Origin: Microlunatus speluncae
GTDB taxonomy: Bacteria; Actinomycetota; Actinomycetes; Propionibacteriales; Propionibacteriaceae
Length of the DNA stretch: 64,000 nt
Assembly: GCF_009299835.1 (NCBI RefSeq)
Contig: NZ_VKCZ01000012.1
Location: forward strand, 62,001 to 126,000
Direction of reading: 5' to 3'
Shown: positions 33,408 through 41,461 of the stretch, in pieces
How the letters are laid out: each line of letters opens with the position of its first letter
Numbering within the stretch: the stretch's first letter is position 1
Notes under the pieces: model-generated
Databases searched by the model: none
What the model was told of the DNA's origin: nothing
Seen by the model: the letters and a program-made list of their open reading frames with translations, nothing else
Position numbers and translations under genes: made by a program

Positions 33408-34739
33408 TCAGCGCGGGTCAGCGGGGCGGGTGGTGCGGAGGGTTTCGGTCAGGGTCACCGTGCGGGTGGCGAGGGTGGAGATGACCGAGTTGTCGAAGCC
33501 GAAGAGGGCGGAGCGGGTGCGGTCCTGGAGCGGTTCGATGAAGTGGGCCGGGAGCTTGTCCGCGCCGAGGACGACGCCCGCGACCGAGCCGGCGGTGGCG
33601 CCGTTGGAGTCGGTGTCCCAGCCGCCCTGGACGGTCAGCCCGACCGTCGCCGAATAGTCGTCCTCGCCCCAAAGCAGGCCGGCGGCGATGATCGCGGCGT
33701 TGTTGATCGTGTGCACCCAGCCGTAGTGGCCCCAGCGCTGCTGGATCCGCGTGATCGCGTCGTCCCAGGTCAACTGCTCGTCCCGCATGCTCTGCACCGC
33801 GGTCAGCGCCTCGTACAACCGGGACCGCGGCGGCACCGACCGCAGCGACCGGTCGAACGCGTCCCGCACGGTCGGCGCGGTGAAGGCGGCGGCGACGACG
33901 GCGGCCGACCAGAGCTCGCCGTAGACGCCGTTGGCCACGTGTGACAGCGACGCGTCCTGGAACGCCAGCGTCAGCGCGCGGCGCGGATCGCCGGGGTTGG
34001 TCCAGCCGAAGATGTCGCCGCGGATCAACGCCCCGATCCATTCCCGGTACGGGTTCCGGCTGATCGCCACCTTGTCGATCGCGGTCGGCACCAGCAGATT
34101 CCGGTACGCGGCGCGCTCCGCCGTGTAGGTCTGCGCGTACGGAAGCAGGTGCAGCCAGCCATCGGCGACCTTGCGCGGGCTCAGCTGCCAGCCGTGCTGC
34201 TCGAGCAGGTGCAGTCCGAGGATCGGGTAGTCGATGTCGTCGTCCCGGGCGGACCCGTTGACCCGGCCGCGGGTGGTCTCGGTCCAGTTGCCCAGCAGCT
34301 TGAAGCCCTCCGGCATCGGGTCGAGCACCGGCACGTAGTCCCGCAGCGGCCACGCCTCGGCCCGGATCAGATAGTCCTTCAGCCGGTCGGTGGTCCAGTG
34401 ATCACCGTTCTCCACCGGCTTGCCGAGGTTGCAGCCGGCGATCCGGCCCAGCCAGCCGCCCTTGACCCTGTCGGCCAGCACGTCCGGACCCGGCAACGGA
34501 TCGGCGGGATCCTCGGGCAGCGTGGCGAGGATCGGCTCCAGGCCCTCCGGTTCCGCGTACGGCCAGTCCCGGCGCCGGTCGGACATCAGGATCTCGAAAT
34601 ACAGCCGGTCCAGCGCGTCGGAGTCGTCCCGGGCCGTGGCGGCGAACCGCTCGGCCAGCTCGTCGACCTGATGCCCGGACTCCCGAGCCTGATCCAACTC
34701 GTCGTGGACCAGGTCGTACGAACTCAACGGATCGTGCAT
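33408..34739 (-). CDS. ADP-ribosylglycohydrolase family protein
   Basis: This 443-residue protein has an N-terminal extension (about 90 residues) before VKGGWLGRIAGCNLGKPVE. GSARDDDIDYPILGLHLLEQHG then carries one cluster of metal-binding acidic residues and VQGGWDTDSNGATAGSVAGVVLGAD carries the second. This two-site pattern is that of the DraG/ARH family, which uses two magnesium or manganese ions to cleave ADP-ribose or related ribosides. Some members of this length act on other N-glycosides. The gene lies 45 bp after dprE2 on the same strand and may be co-transcribed, although no functional link is obvious. Confidence 0.87.
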   Translation of the reverse strand: MHDPLSSYDLVHDELDQARESGHQVDELAERFAATARDDSDALDRLYFEILMSDRRRDWPYAEPEGLEPILATLPEDPADPLPGPDVLADRVKGGWLGRIAGCNLGKPVENGDHWTTDRLKDYLIRAEAWPLRDYVPVLDPMPEGFKLLGNWTETTRGRVNGSARDDDIDYPILGLHLLEQHGWQLSPRKVADGWLHLLPYAQTYTAERAAYRNLLVPTAIDKVAISRNPYREWIGALIRGDIFGWTNPGDPRRALTLAFQDASLSHVANGVYGELWSAAVVAAAFTAPTVRDAFDRSLRSVPPRSRLYEALTAVQSMRDEQLTWDDAITRIQQRWGHYGWVHTINNAAIIAAGLLWGEDDYSATVGLTVQGGWDTDSNGATAGSVAGVVLGADKLPAHFIEPLQDRTRSALFGFDNSVISTLATRTVTLTETLRTTRPADPR

Positions 34740-34784
34740 GACGCGACCTCCTCGGTTGGACCCCCGTACAGCCTTGTCCTAACC

Positions 34785-35540
34785 CTAAATGGGCAGCTTC
34801 CGGAAGATGGGACGCGGCACGTGGCGCAGGATCGACATCACGATCCGCCACGGCCCCGGCACCCAGATCAGCTCCTTGCCCTGCCGGATCCCGTCGGTCG
34901 CGGCCTCGGCGACCTCCTCCGGGGTGGAGGACAGCGGGGTCGGCGACAGGCCGTCGGTCATCTTCGACTTCACGAAGCCCGGCCGGACCACCAGCACCCG
35001 GACCCCGGTCCCGGCCAGCGCCTCGCCCAGCCCGAGATAGAAGCCGTCCAGCCCGGCCTTGGTCGAGCCGTAGACGAAGTTGGAGCGGCGGACCCGTTCG
35101 CCGGCGACGCTGGACAGCGCGATGATCCGGCCGTGGCCCTGGCTGCGCATCCGGTTGGCCAGCAGCACGCCGAGATGCACCGGGGCGGCGAAGTTGATCT
35201 CCGCCAGCTCCAACGCGTGATCGGCATCGGTCCAGGCCCGCTCGGCCTCGCCCAGCACGCCGAAGGCGACCACCACGCAATCAAGATCACCACCGGCGAA
35301 GGCCGCGTCGATGGTGGCCGCGTGGCTGGCCGGATCCCGGGCCTCGAGGTCGACCTCGGTCGCCTCGCAGCCGAGCCCGGTCAGTTCCTTGGCCGCATCG
35401 GCCCGCCGGTCTCCGGCCCGGGCGGCCAGCACCACGCGGAGCGGCCGCGAGCCCGCGTACCGGCGAGCGATGGCCAGCGCGATGTCGGACGTACCGCCGA
35501 GCAGCAGCAGCGACTGCGGGACGCCGAGGGAGTCGATCAT
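34785..35540 (-). CDS. dprE2: Decaprenylphosphoryl-keto-ribose reductase (short-chain dehydrogenase)
   Basis: The 251-residue SDR protein has LLLLGGTSDIALAIARRYA (about residues 10-28), a nucleotide-binding loop with the GGTSDI variant characteristic of DprE2. IIALSSVAGERVRRSNFVYGSTKAGLDGF follows, with the catalytic Ser, Tyr and Lys. VVRPGFVKSKMTDGL and the C-terminal VMSILRHVPRPIFRKLPI also match DprE2. It reduces the 2-keto intermediate made by DprE1, completing epimerisation of decaprenyl-phospho-ribose to the arabinose donor. I chose the ATG at 35540, 25 bases after the dprE1 stop, because it fits the family start. It acts at the inner face of the membrane with DprE1. Confidence 0.9.
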   Translation of the reverse strand: MIDSLGVPQSLLLLGGTSDIALAIARRYAGSRPLRVVLAARAGDRRADAAKELTGLGCEATEVDLEARDPASHAATIDAAFAGGDLDCVVVAFGVLGEAERAWTDADHALELAEINFAAPVHLGVLLANRMRSQGHGRIIALSSVAGERVRRSNFVYGSTKAGLDGFYLGLGEALAGTGVRVLVVRPGFVKSKMTDGLSPTPLSSTPEEVAEAATDGIRQGKELIWVPGPWRIVMSILRHVPRPIFRKLPI

Positions 35541-35565
35541 GAAGCTCTCTTTCCGTGGCAGGGAT

Positions 35566-36927
35566 TCAGACAAGTTCGAGGCGGCGGGCCAGATCGGAGA
35601 CGAAGACGCCGTCCGGGTCGACCCGGCGGCGGACGGCCAGGAAGTCGTCCAGCCGCGGATACATCATCCGCAGCGAGGCGGCGTCGATCCGGGAGTCCTT
35701 GGCCAGATAGACCCGGCCGCCGACGCCCAGCACCAGCTCGTCCAGCCGGCGGCAGAGCCGGTCCAAACCGTCGGTGATCGGGAAGTCCACGGCCAGGGTC
35801 CAGCCCGGGGTCGGGAACGACAGCGGCGCCCGGTTGCCCTCACCGAAGCGCTTCAGCACGTTGATGCAGGAGATCTGTCCGGAGTTGGCGATCTCGCGGA
35901 CGCACTCGGCGAAGGTCTCACCGGCCGAGAACGGCACCGCGAACTGGTACTGCAGGAAGCCGGCCGGGCCGTAGACCCGGTTCCACTCACCGAACATGTC
36001 GAGGGGGTGGAAGAAGGTGGTGATGTCCTGGATCTGGCTGACCTTGTGCCGCGGTGCCTTGAAATACCAGGCCAGGCTGAACGCCTTGCCGGTGGCGCGA
36101 TTGACCAGGCCGCCGGGGAAGACGTCGGGGAAGGTGCCGAAGCTCGGCGCGGCGAACTTCATCGGATCCCGGCGCAGCTTGGCCGGCAGCTCGCTCAGCT
36201 TGGCCTTCTCGCCCCGGGTCAGCACCGCCCGGCCCAGGCCCGGGCCGCGAGTGACGGAGTCGAACCAGGCCACCGAATAGGTGTAGTCGTCGTCGCCGGA
36301 ACTCATCCGGACCATCAGGTCGTCCAGGTCGCGGGTGCGGTCGGTGTCGACGGTGAAGTAGGCCGACTCGACCCGCTGCAGCCGGAGCTTGGCCCCGGTG
36401 ATCACGCCGGTCAGGCCCATCCCGCCGATCGTCGCCCAGAACAGGTCGGGATCCGGGCCGTCGGCGGTCAGCCGGTGTTCGGTGCCGTCGGCGGTGATCA
36501 ACTCCAGCCACTCCAGATGATCACCGAAGCTGCCCTGGCTGTGGTGGTTCTTGCCGTGCACGTCGGCGGCGATCGCCCCGCCGATGGTGACCTGCCGGGT
36601 GCCCGGCAACACCGGCACCCACAGCCCGCAGGGGAGCAGGGCCCGCATCAGGGAGTCCAGGCTGACCCCGGCCTGGACGATCACGGTCGGTGGCTCGCCT
36701 TCGGCGTCGATCATGAGGATCCGGTTCAGCCCGGTCAGGTCCAGGGCGGTGCCGCCGGCGTTCTGCGCCGCGTCGCCGTAGGAGCGGCCGAGGCCGCGCG
36801 CGATGACGCCGCGGTCGCCGGCTTTTCCTATCCAGGCGGCGATGTCGGCGCTCGACTCCGGCCGGTGCAGCCGCGCGGCCGACGATCCGGCGCGACCCCA
36901 GCCGTGCAGTTCGGAGTGCTCGGTCAT
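35566..36927 (-). CDS. dprE1: Decaprenylphosphoryl-ribose 2-oxidase (FAD enzyme)
   Basis: The 453-residue flavoprotein has the vanillyl-alcohol-oxidase-type FAD domain (RGLGRSYGDAAQNAGGTALDLTGL, TIGGAIAADVHGKNHHSQGSFG with His124). The C-terminal substrate domain has KRFGEGNRAPLSFPTPGW and VYLAKDSR with Lys410. With a constant offset of eight residues, His124 and Lys410 correspond to His132 and Lys418 of the mycobacterial enzyme. Ala379 then sits where mycobacteria have the benzothiazinone-reactive Cys387. It oxidises the C2 hydroxyl of decaprenyl-phospho-ribose. Its ATG overlaps the ubiA stop by four bases, and dprE2 follows. The organism therefore probably makes arabinose-containing wall polymers. 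Confidence 0.92.
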   Translation of the reverse strand: MTEHSELHGWGRAGSSAARLHRPESSADIAAWIGKAGDRGVIARGLGRSYGDAAQNAGGTALDLTGLNRILMIDAEGEPPTVIVQAGVSLDSLMRALLPCGLWVPVLPGTRQVTIGGAIAADVHGKNHHSQGSFGDHLEWLELITADGTEHRLTADGPDPDLFWATIGGMGLTGVITGAKLRLQRVESAYFTVDTDRTRDLDDLMVRMSSGDDDYTYSVAWFDSVTRGPGLGRAVLTRGEKAKLSELPAKLRRDPMKFAAPSFGTFPDVFPGGLVNRATGKAFSLAWYFKAPRHKVSQIQDITTFFHPLDMFGEWNRVYGPAGFLQYQFAVPFSAGETFAECVREIANSGQISCINVLKRFGEGNRAPLSFPTPGWTLAVDFPITDGLDRLCRRLDELVLGVGGRVYLAKDSRIDAASLRMMYPRLDDFLAVRRRVDPDGVFVSDLARRLELV

Positions 36928-37862
36928 GCCAGCCCCGGAATCTTCGAGCCGAACACGGCGATCGCGATCAAGATCAACCACAACACTCCCAAGGCTTGCA
37001 GGATTCGATCACCCAGCACGATGTCCTCGGGCTCGCCGGCCGTGCCGGCATCGATCTCCAGCGCGTACTGCAGCAGGGCCAGGGTGAACGGGGCGATGGA
37101 CAGTGCCGTCCAGGGTACGCCGAGCCAGGCATCGCCACGATTCTCGAACGCCCACAGGCTGTACGAGACCAGCACCGTGCCCGCGGCCAGCATCCAGACG
37201 AACCGTAGATAGGACTGTGAGTAGCGCTCGAGCGACTTCCGGGTGCCGGCCTCGACGCCGAGCGACTTGAGCTCGGAGTAGCGCTTGCCGGCGACCATGA
37301 ACAGCGAGCCGAACGAGGCCACCAGCAGGAACCACTGGCTCAGCGGGATCGCGGTCGCGACACCGCCGGCGACCGCGCGGAGCAGGAAGCCGCTGGACAC
37401 CACGGCGAGATCGATCACGGGATAGTGCTTGAGCAGCGTCGAGTAGACGATCTGGATGATCGCGTACGCGGCCAGGGTGACTCCGAGCGCGATCGCGGTG
37501 AGGAAGCCGATGCCCAGGCCGAGCACCGCGCAGACCACGGCCAGGATCAGCGCCGAGCGGGTGCTCAGCTCGCCGGCGGCGATCGGCCGGAAGCGCTTCT
37601 TCGGGTGGAGTCGGTCCTCCTCGATGTCGCGCACATCGTTGATCAGATAGATCGCCGCACTGACCAGGCAGAACGCGACGAATGCCAACGCCGCGTTGAT
37701 GATCACGCCGGTTTCGAACAGCCGGCCCGCGGCCAACGGCGCGGACAGGACCAGCACGTTCTTGATCCATTGCCGGGGCCGCATGGCGCGGATCGGCGCG
37801 GGCAGTCGCGGTCGACGGAGCGCGACGGCCGAACGATCGGCGATTTCTGGTTGCTCGGACAT
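36924..37862 (-). CDS. ubiA: Decaprenyl-phosphate phosphoribosyltransferase (UbiA family)
   Basis: This 312-residue membrane protein has about eight hydrophobic helices and the polyprenyl-phosphate-binding motif NDVRDIEEDRLHPKKRFRPIAAGE (about residues 71-94), the form seen in Rv3806c-type enzymes rather than quinone prenyltransferases. YSTLLKHYPVIDLAVVSSGF and the KRYSELKSLG loop are also typical. It transfers phosphoribose from PRPP to decaprenyl phosphate, the first committed step toward decaprenyl-phospho-arabinose. I chose the ATG at 37862 since the longer frame overlaps the divergent phosphatase. It is first in the ubiA-dprE1-dprE2 operon, in pathway order. Confidence 0.92.
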   Translation of the reverse strand: MSEQPEIADRSAVALRRPRLPAPIRAMRPRQWIKNVLVLSAPLAAGRLFETGVIINAALAFVAFCLVSAAIYLINDVRDIEEDRLHPKKRFRPIAAGELSTRSALILAVVCAVLGLGIGFLTAIALGVTLAAYAIIQIVYSTLLKHYPVIDLAVVSSGFLLRAVAGGVATAIPLSQWFLLVASFGSLFMVAGKRYSELKSLGVEAGTRKSLERYSQSYLRFVWMLAAGTVLVSYSLWAFENRGDAWLGVPWTALSIAPFTLALLQYALEIDAGTAGEPEDIVLGDRILQALGVLWLILIAIAVFGSKIPGLA

Positions 37863-37992
37863 CGCTGCCGAGAGTATCCGTCCGGGCCTGCTGGGGCGAT
37901 TCGGTGTCGCCGATCTGACGCTCGTTGCACGGAAACCGCTTGTTCCGGGGCGAAACGCGGAACGGTTGTCAGATTGGCGACACTTGGCGTTC

Positions 37993-39672
37993 ATGAACCG
38001 GCGCGACGCTGACCCCATGAACGCTCGGGAGCAAAGTCAGTCAGGTCCGAACGCGGAGCGTGCGGGGGATCCGAAGGGGGTTGTCCCCCTTGGTAGTACC
38101 GGAATTCTGTCCCGCCGACTGCTGCTCGGCGGAGGTACAGCCGCAGCGCTGGGGCTGGCGACCCAGCCGGCGGCGGCCACGCCCAGCCGATCGGGCCCGA
38201 TCGCGGCGCCGGCCCAGGTGCGGCGGGGTCGGCCGGTGCTCACCCACGGGGTGCAGTCCGGCGATGTCCGTACCCGCAACGCGGTGCTCTGGTCCCGCGC
38301 CGACCGGCCGTCGCGGCTGGTCGCGCAGCTGTCCGGCAGTCCCGACTTCCGGAAGTCGGTGACCATCCCCGGCCCGGTGGTCACGCCGCGCACTGACCTG
38401 ACCGGGGAGCTCGCGCTGGCCGGGCTGCGCCCCGGCACCGACTACCACTTCCGGATCCGGGCGGTCGATCTGGCCGACCCGCGCCGCAGCAGCGAGCCGC
38501 TGACCGGCCGCTTCCGTACCGCTTCGACGCGGCCGGAGGACCTCAGCTTCCTCTGGTCCGGCGACATCGCCGGCCAGGGTTGGGGGGCCAATCCGGACTT
38601 CGGCGGCTTCCGGATCGCCGACGCGATGCGGGCCCGGCGGCCCGACTTCTTCCTCTGCAGCGGCGACAACGTGTACGCCGACGGCCCGGTCACCGAGACC
38701 GTCGCGCTGCCGGACGGCTCGACCTGGAAGAACCTGGTGATCGAGGAGAAGACCAAGGTCGCCGAGACCCTGGACGAATACCGCGGCCAGTACAAGTACA
38801 ACCTGCTGGCCGACAACTGGCGCGCGTTCCTGGCCGAGACGCCGCAGGTGACCCAGTGGGACGACCACGAGGTGACCAACAACTGGTATCCAGGCGAGAT
38901 CCTCGACGACGACCGCTACACCGTGACCGACGTCGACACCCTGGCCCGCCGGGCGCGGCAGGCCTTCCACGACTACGTGCCGGTGGCGCGGATCTCGCCC
39001 GACCCGGACGGCCGGCTCTATCGGGTGATCAACTACGGTCCGCTGCTCGACGTGTTCGTGCTGGACATGCGGACCCACAAGGATCCGAACACGCCGGGGA
39101 CCGAGGCCGTGCCGGACGGCGGCCTGCTCGGCGAGCGCCAGACCAAGTGGCTGATCCGCGAGCTCAGGCGATCCAAGGCGACCTGGAAGATCATCGCCAA
39201 CGACCTGCCGGTCGGCCTGATCGTGCCCGACGGCAGCACCGACCAGGAGGGCGTCGGCCAGGGTGATCCGGGCGCGCCGCGCGGCCGCGAGCTGGATCTG
39301 GCGCCGGTGCTGTCGGCGCTGAAGCGGGAGGGCATCCGTAACCACGTCTGGCTGACCGCCGATGTGCACTACACGGCGGCCCATCACTACTCGCCCGACC
39401 GGGCCGCCTTCCAGGACTTCGACCCGTTCTGGGAGTTCGTCTCCGGCCCGCTCAACGCCGGCGCCTTCGGCCCCAACACCCTGGACGGGACCTTCGGCCC
39501 CAAGGCCGAATTCATCGCCGCCCCGCCGGCCCCGAACACCTCCCCGGCCCAGGGCTCCCAGTTCTTCGGCGAGGTCGGCATCGACGGCCGGACCCGCGAA
39601 CTGACCGTGACCCTGCGCGACATCGACGGCAAGGCCCTCTTCACCAAGACCCTTACCCCGCACCGCCGCTGA
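37993..39672 (+). CDS. Tat-exported PhoD-type alkaline phosphatase
   Basis: The 559-residue protein has a long n-region, then SRRLLLGGGTAAALGLATQPAAA, a twin-arginine signal. The mature part begins with the PhoD N-terminal domain (THGVQSGDVRTRNAVLWSRAD, a fibronectin-like strand set). It continues with FLWSGDIAGQGWG and FFLCSGDNVYADG (metal-binding Asp), VTQWDDHEVTNNW (Asp-Asp-His) and VWLTADVHYTAAHHY (two His). These ligands bind the iron-calcium centre of PhoD phosphatase/phosphodiesterases. It should release phosphate from external esters. The start is uncertain: ATG 37993 and ATG 38017 are both in frame and neither has a clear ribosome site. Confidence 0.9.
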   Translation: MNRRDADPMNAREQSQSGPNAERAGDPKGVVPLGSTGILSRRLLLGGGTAAALGLATQPAAATPSRSGPIAAPAQVRRGRPVLTHGVQSGDVRTRNAVLWSRADRPSRLVAQLSGSPDFRKSVTIPGPVVTPRTDLTGELALAGLRPGTDYHFRIRAVDLADPRRSSEPLTGRFRTASTRPEDLSFLWSGDIAGQGWGANPDFGGFRIADAMRARRPDFFLCSGDNVYADGPVTETVALPDGSTWKNLVIEEKTKVAETLDEYRGQYKYNLLADNWRAFLAETPQVTQWDDHEVTNNWYPGEILDDDRYTVTDVDTLARRARQAFHDYVPVARISPDPDGRLYRVINYGPLLDVFVLDMRTHKDPNTPGTEAVPDGGLLGERQTKWLIRELRRSKATWKIIANDLPVGLIVPDGSTDQEGVGQGDPGAPRGRELDLAPVLSALKREGIRNHVWLTADVHYTAAHHYSPDRAAFQDFDPFWEFVSGPLNAGAFGPNTLDGTFGPKAEFIAAPPAPNTSPAQGSQFFGEVGIDGRTRELTVTLRDIDGKALFTKTLTPHRR

Positions 39673-39678
39673 AACCCC

Positions 39679-39776
39679 TTCGTTCCCTGAGCCTGTCGAA
39701 GGGCAAGCCAGGTGCTCCTCCGAGTCCCGCTGTGAGAACAGACCCGGCCTACCCTTCGACAGGCTCAGGGAACGAA
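39679..39776. repeat. Inverted repeat, family B, between convergent genes
   Basis: Perfect 25-bp arms (TTCGTTCCCTGAGCCTGTCG + AAGGG) flank a 48-nt spacer. The right arm ends nine bases before the minus-strand stop at 39785. It probably acts as a bidirectional terminator. Confidence 0.92.
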
Positions 39777-39784
39777 CGAGCGGG

Positions 39785-40609
39785 TCAGCGGGCGAAGGCC
39801 GCAGCGTTCTCCTCGACCCAGTGCCGGAACGTACGGGCCGGGCGGCCGGTGACCTCGGCCACGGTCGGCCGGACGGTGGTCTCGTCGAGGGTGCCGTCGA
39901 CGAAGAAGGAGAAGAACGCGTCGACGTAGCGCTCCGGCATCGCGGCCAGCATCCGCGCCCGGGCCTCCTCGTCGGGCTCGGCCTGGAAGGTCAGCCGCCG
40001 ATCCAGGACCTCGCCCAGCACGGCCAGTCGGTCGGCCGGGAGCAGGGCCTCGGGCCCGGTCAGCGGATAGGCCTGCCCCTCGTGACCGTCGCTGAGCAGC
40101 GCCTCGGCCGCCACGGCGGCGATGTCGGCCGGGTCGATCGTCGCGATCGCCACCTCGGCGAACGGTGCCCGTACGACATCGCCGTCGGTCAACTGCGGCA
40201 GCCACTCGAAGGTGTTGGTCATGAAGCTGACCGGCCGCAGGAAGGTCCAGGGCAGCCCGGATTCGCGGACCGAGGCCTCGGATCTGATCATGTATTCCGC
40301 GACCGCGTTGGAGGTGTCCCCGCCGGCCACCGAGCCGCCGGAGAGCAGCACGATCCGGCCGACGCCGGCCCGCGCGGCCTCGGCCGCGATGCCGTCGTCG
40401 TAGCCGGGCATCAGGAACAGTCCGTCCGCCCCGGCCAGCGCATCTCCCAGGCTCGTCGGGTCGTTGAGATCGCCAGTCACCGCGGAGACGCCCTGGGGCA
40501 GCGGCCTGGCCGGATCGCGGACGAGGGCCCGGACTCCGACGCCGCGGGCCGCGAGCTCGCGGACCAGGGCACCGCCGACATTCCCGGTCGCTCCGGTGAC
40601 GAGGATCAT
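39785..40609 (-). CDS. NmrA/SDR-like NAD(P)-binding protein
   Basis: This 274-residue atypical short-chain dehydrogenase starts MILVTGATGNVGGALVRELAARG, the GxxGxxG loop of the NmrA and quinone-oxidoreductase-2 branch. RVLVRDP-type residues then select NADP, IVLLSGGSVAGGDTSNAVAEYMIRSEASVRESGLPWTFLRPVSFM follows, and a C-terminal domain has EARARMLAAMPERY. Such proteins act as redox-state sensors or quinone reductases; no regulator partner is adjacent. It is monocistronic, with a family B inverted repeat after its stop and a family B array before its start. Confidence 0.87.
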   Translation of the reverse strand: MILVTGATGNVGGALVRELAARGVGVRALVRDPARPLPQGVSAVTGDLNDPTSLGDALAGADGLFLMPGYDDGIAAEAARAGVGRIVLLSGGSVAGGDTSNAVAEYMIRSEASVRESGLPWTFLRPVSFMTNTFEWLPQLTDGDVVRAPFAEVAIATIDPADIAAVAAEALLSDGHEGQAYPLTGPEALLPADRLAVLGEVLDRRLTFQAEPDEEARARMLAAMPERYVDAFFSFFVDGTLDETTVRPTVAEVTGRPARTFRHWVEENAAAFAR

Positions 40610-40730
40610 CGGGGCACCACCGATCGGCGGGAGATCTCGACATCGATGGGGAGCAATTGGAGCTTCACCCGACCGAGATTGCCACAGCTCCCGATCCCCG
40701 CACCGACCGCTGGCGGAAACCCGTCACCCC

Positions 40731-40875
40731 GTCCCTGAGCAGGTCCTCCGTTCCCTGAGCCTGTCGAAGCATGTCCTGAGCCTGTCGAAGGGGGCAAGCC
40801 AGTCCCGATCGTTCCCTGAGCCTGTCGAAGGGCAAGCCAGTCCGGATCGTTCCCTGAGCCTGTCGAAGGGCAGGC
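40731..40875 (+). repeat. Direct array of five partial family B units
   Basis: Copies of CCTGAGCCTGTCGAAGG lie at about 40749, 40774, 40810 and 40848, plus a fragment GTCCCTGAGC at 40731. All point the same way, with mixed GGGCAAGCC and GGGGGCAAGCC endings. No inverted partner is present. Confidence 0.9.
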
Positions 40876-40910
40876 ACCATCTCCCGGAACGCGACCCGAT
40901 GCCACCCGGC

Positions 40911-40916
40911 TACGGT
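40911..40916 (+). promoter_or_regulatory. -10 box TACGGT, leaderless type
   Basis: TACGGT ends six bases before the GTG at 40923, and no ribosome binding site is present, so leaderless translation is likely. Confidence 0.5.
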
Positions 40917-40922
40917 AGGCGC

Positions 40923-41360
40923 GTGCAACTCCGTCCGACCGCTGCTGCCGTCGCCGTCGTCCTGGTGATCATGCTCAGCGGCTGCGGTAGTGTGCCGGAC
41001 GGGCCGCGTACCACGCCGACGCTCTCCGGCGGCCCCGCGAGCCCGACGGCGAGCCCGTCGATCCCGCTGGACGGCGTCAGCCTGAAGGCATTGGGCTTCG
41101 AGCACGGGCCGGTCGACCGGCTGTCGTTGCCGCGCGGACTGTCCCTGACCACCTCGGCCGACCAGCCGAGCGCGGTCACCCTGGTGATCAGCCGGCCGGC
41201 CGCCGCGGAGTTGGCCGACTATCTGCGGCGGACCCTGCCGCCGGCCGGGTTCAAGATCGACTCCGATCTCGGCGAGACGTTCACCTTCACCGGCTTCGGC
41301 TGGACGGGCAGCTTCACCGGATCCGGGTCCTCCTCGGCTCTGGTACTGCGCCCACTTTGA
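40923..41360 (+). CDS. Small lipoprotein of unknown function
   Basis: This 145-residue protein has a signal peptide with lipobox VIMLSGC (Cys19), followed by a Pro/Ser/Thr-rich linker to about residue 45. A small alpha/beta domain ends it, with LTLVISRPAAAELADYLRRTLPPAGFKI and an aromatic, glycine-rich C-terminus (FTFTGFGWTGSFTGSG). I chose the GTG at 40923 because everything upstream in frame is repeat DNA without a signal peptide. It would be anchored on the outer face of the membrane. I recognise no family. The next gene is a Tat-exported glycosidase-like protein on the same strand but behind its own promoter. Confidence 0.72.
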   Translation: MQLRPTAAAVAVVLVIMLSGCGSVPDGPRTTPTLSGGPASPTASPSIPLDGVSLKALGFEHGPVDRLSLPRGLSLTTSADQPSAVTLVISRPAAAELADYLRRTLPPAGFKIDSDLGETFTFTGFGWTGSFTGSGSSSALVLRPL

Positions 41361-41370
41361 TCTTCAACCC

Positions 41371-41400
41371 TTGACAGCGCGTGATCGGCGCGGATTAAAT
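41371..41400 (+). promoter_or_regulatory. Promoter with TTGACA -35 and TTAAAT -10
   Basis: TTGACA at 41371-41376 and TTAAAT at 41395-41400 are 18 bases apart, the clearest -35/-10 pair in the window. They lie in an AT-rich island before the glycosidase-like gene. Confidence 0.7.
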
Positions 41401-41413
41401 TACCCAATATTAG

Positions 41414-41434
41414 CGAAATATTTCTGATATTTCG
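41414..41434 (+). promoter_or_regulatory. 21-bp palindromic operator CGAAATAT-N5-ATATTTCG
   Basis: Perfect 8-bp arms around TTCTG sit 13 bases after the -10 box, where a repressor would block the start of transcription. The AT-rich sequence stands out sharply in this GC-rich DNA. Confidence 0.7.
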
Positions 41435-41461
41435 AAACATCCGCAATGGGGGCGGGAATCC

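Larger units (their letters stand above)
40610..40922. other. 313-bp intergenic region with a family B array
   Basis: No gene is seen. The left part must hold the promoter of the NmrA-like gene on the minus strand. The right part (40731-40875) is a repeat array, followed by the TACGGT box of the small lipoprotein gene. Confidence 0.6.

Noticed and set aside
33408..37862. ADP-ribosylglycohydrolase as part of a defence system
   Set aside because: No toxin ADP-ribosyltransferase or other defence gene is near; it adjoins cell-wall arabinose genes instead.
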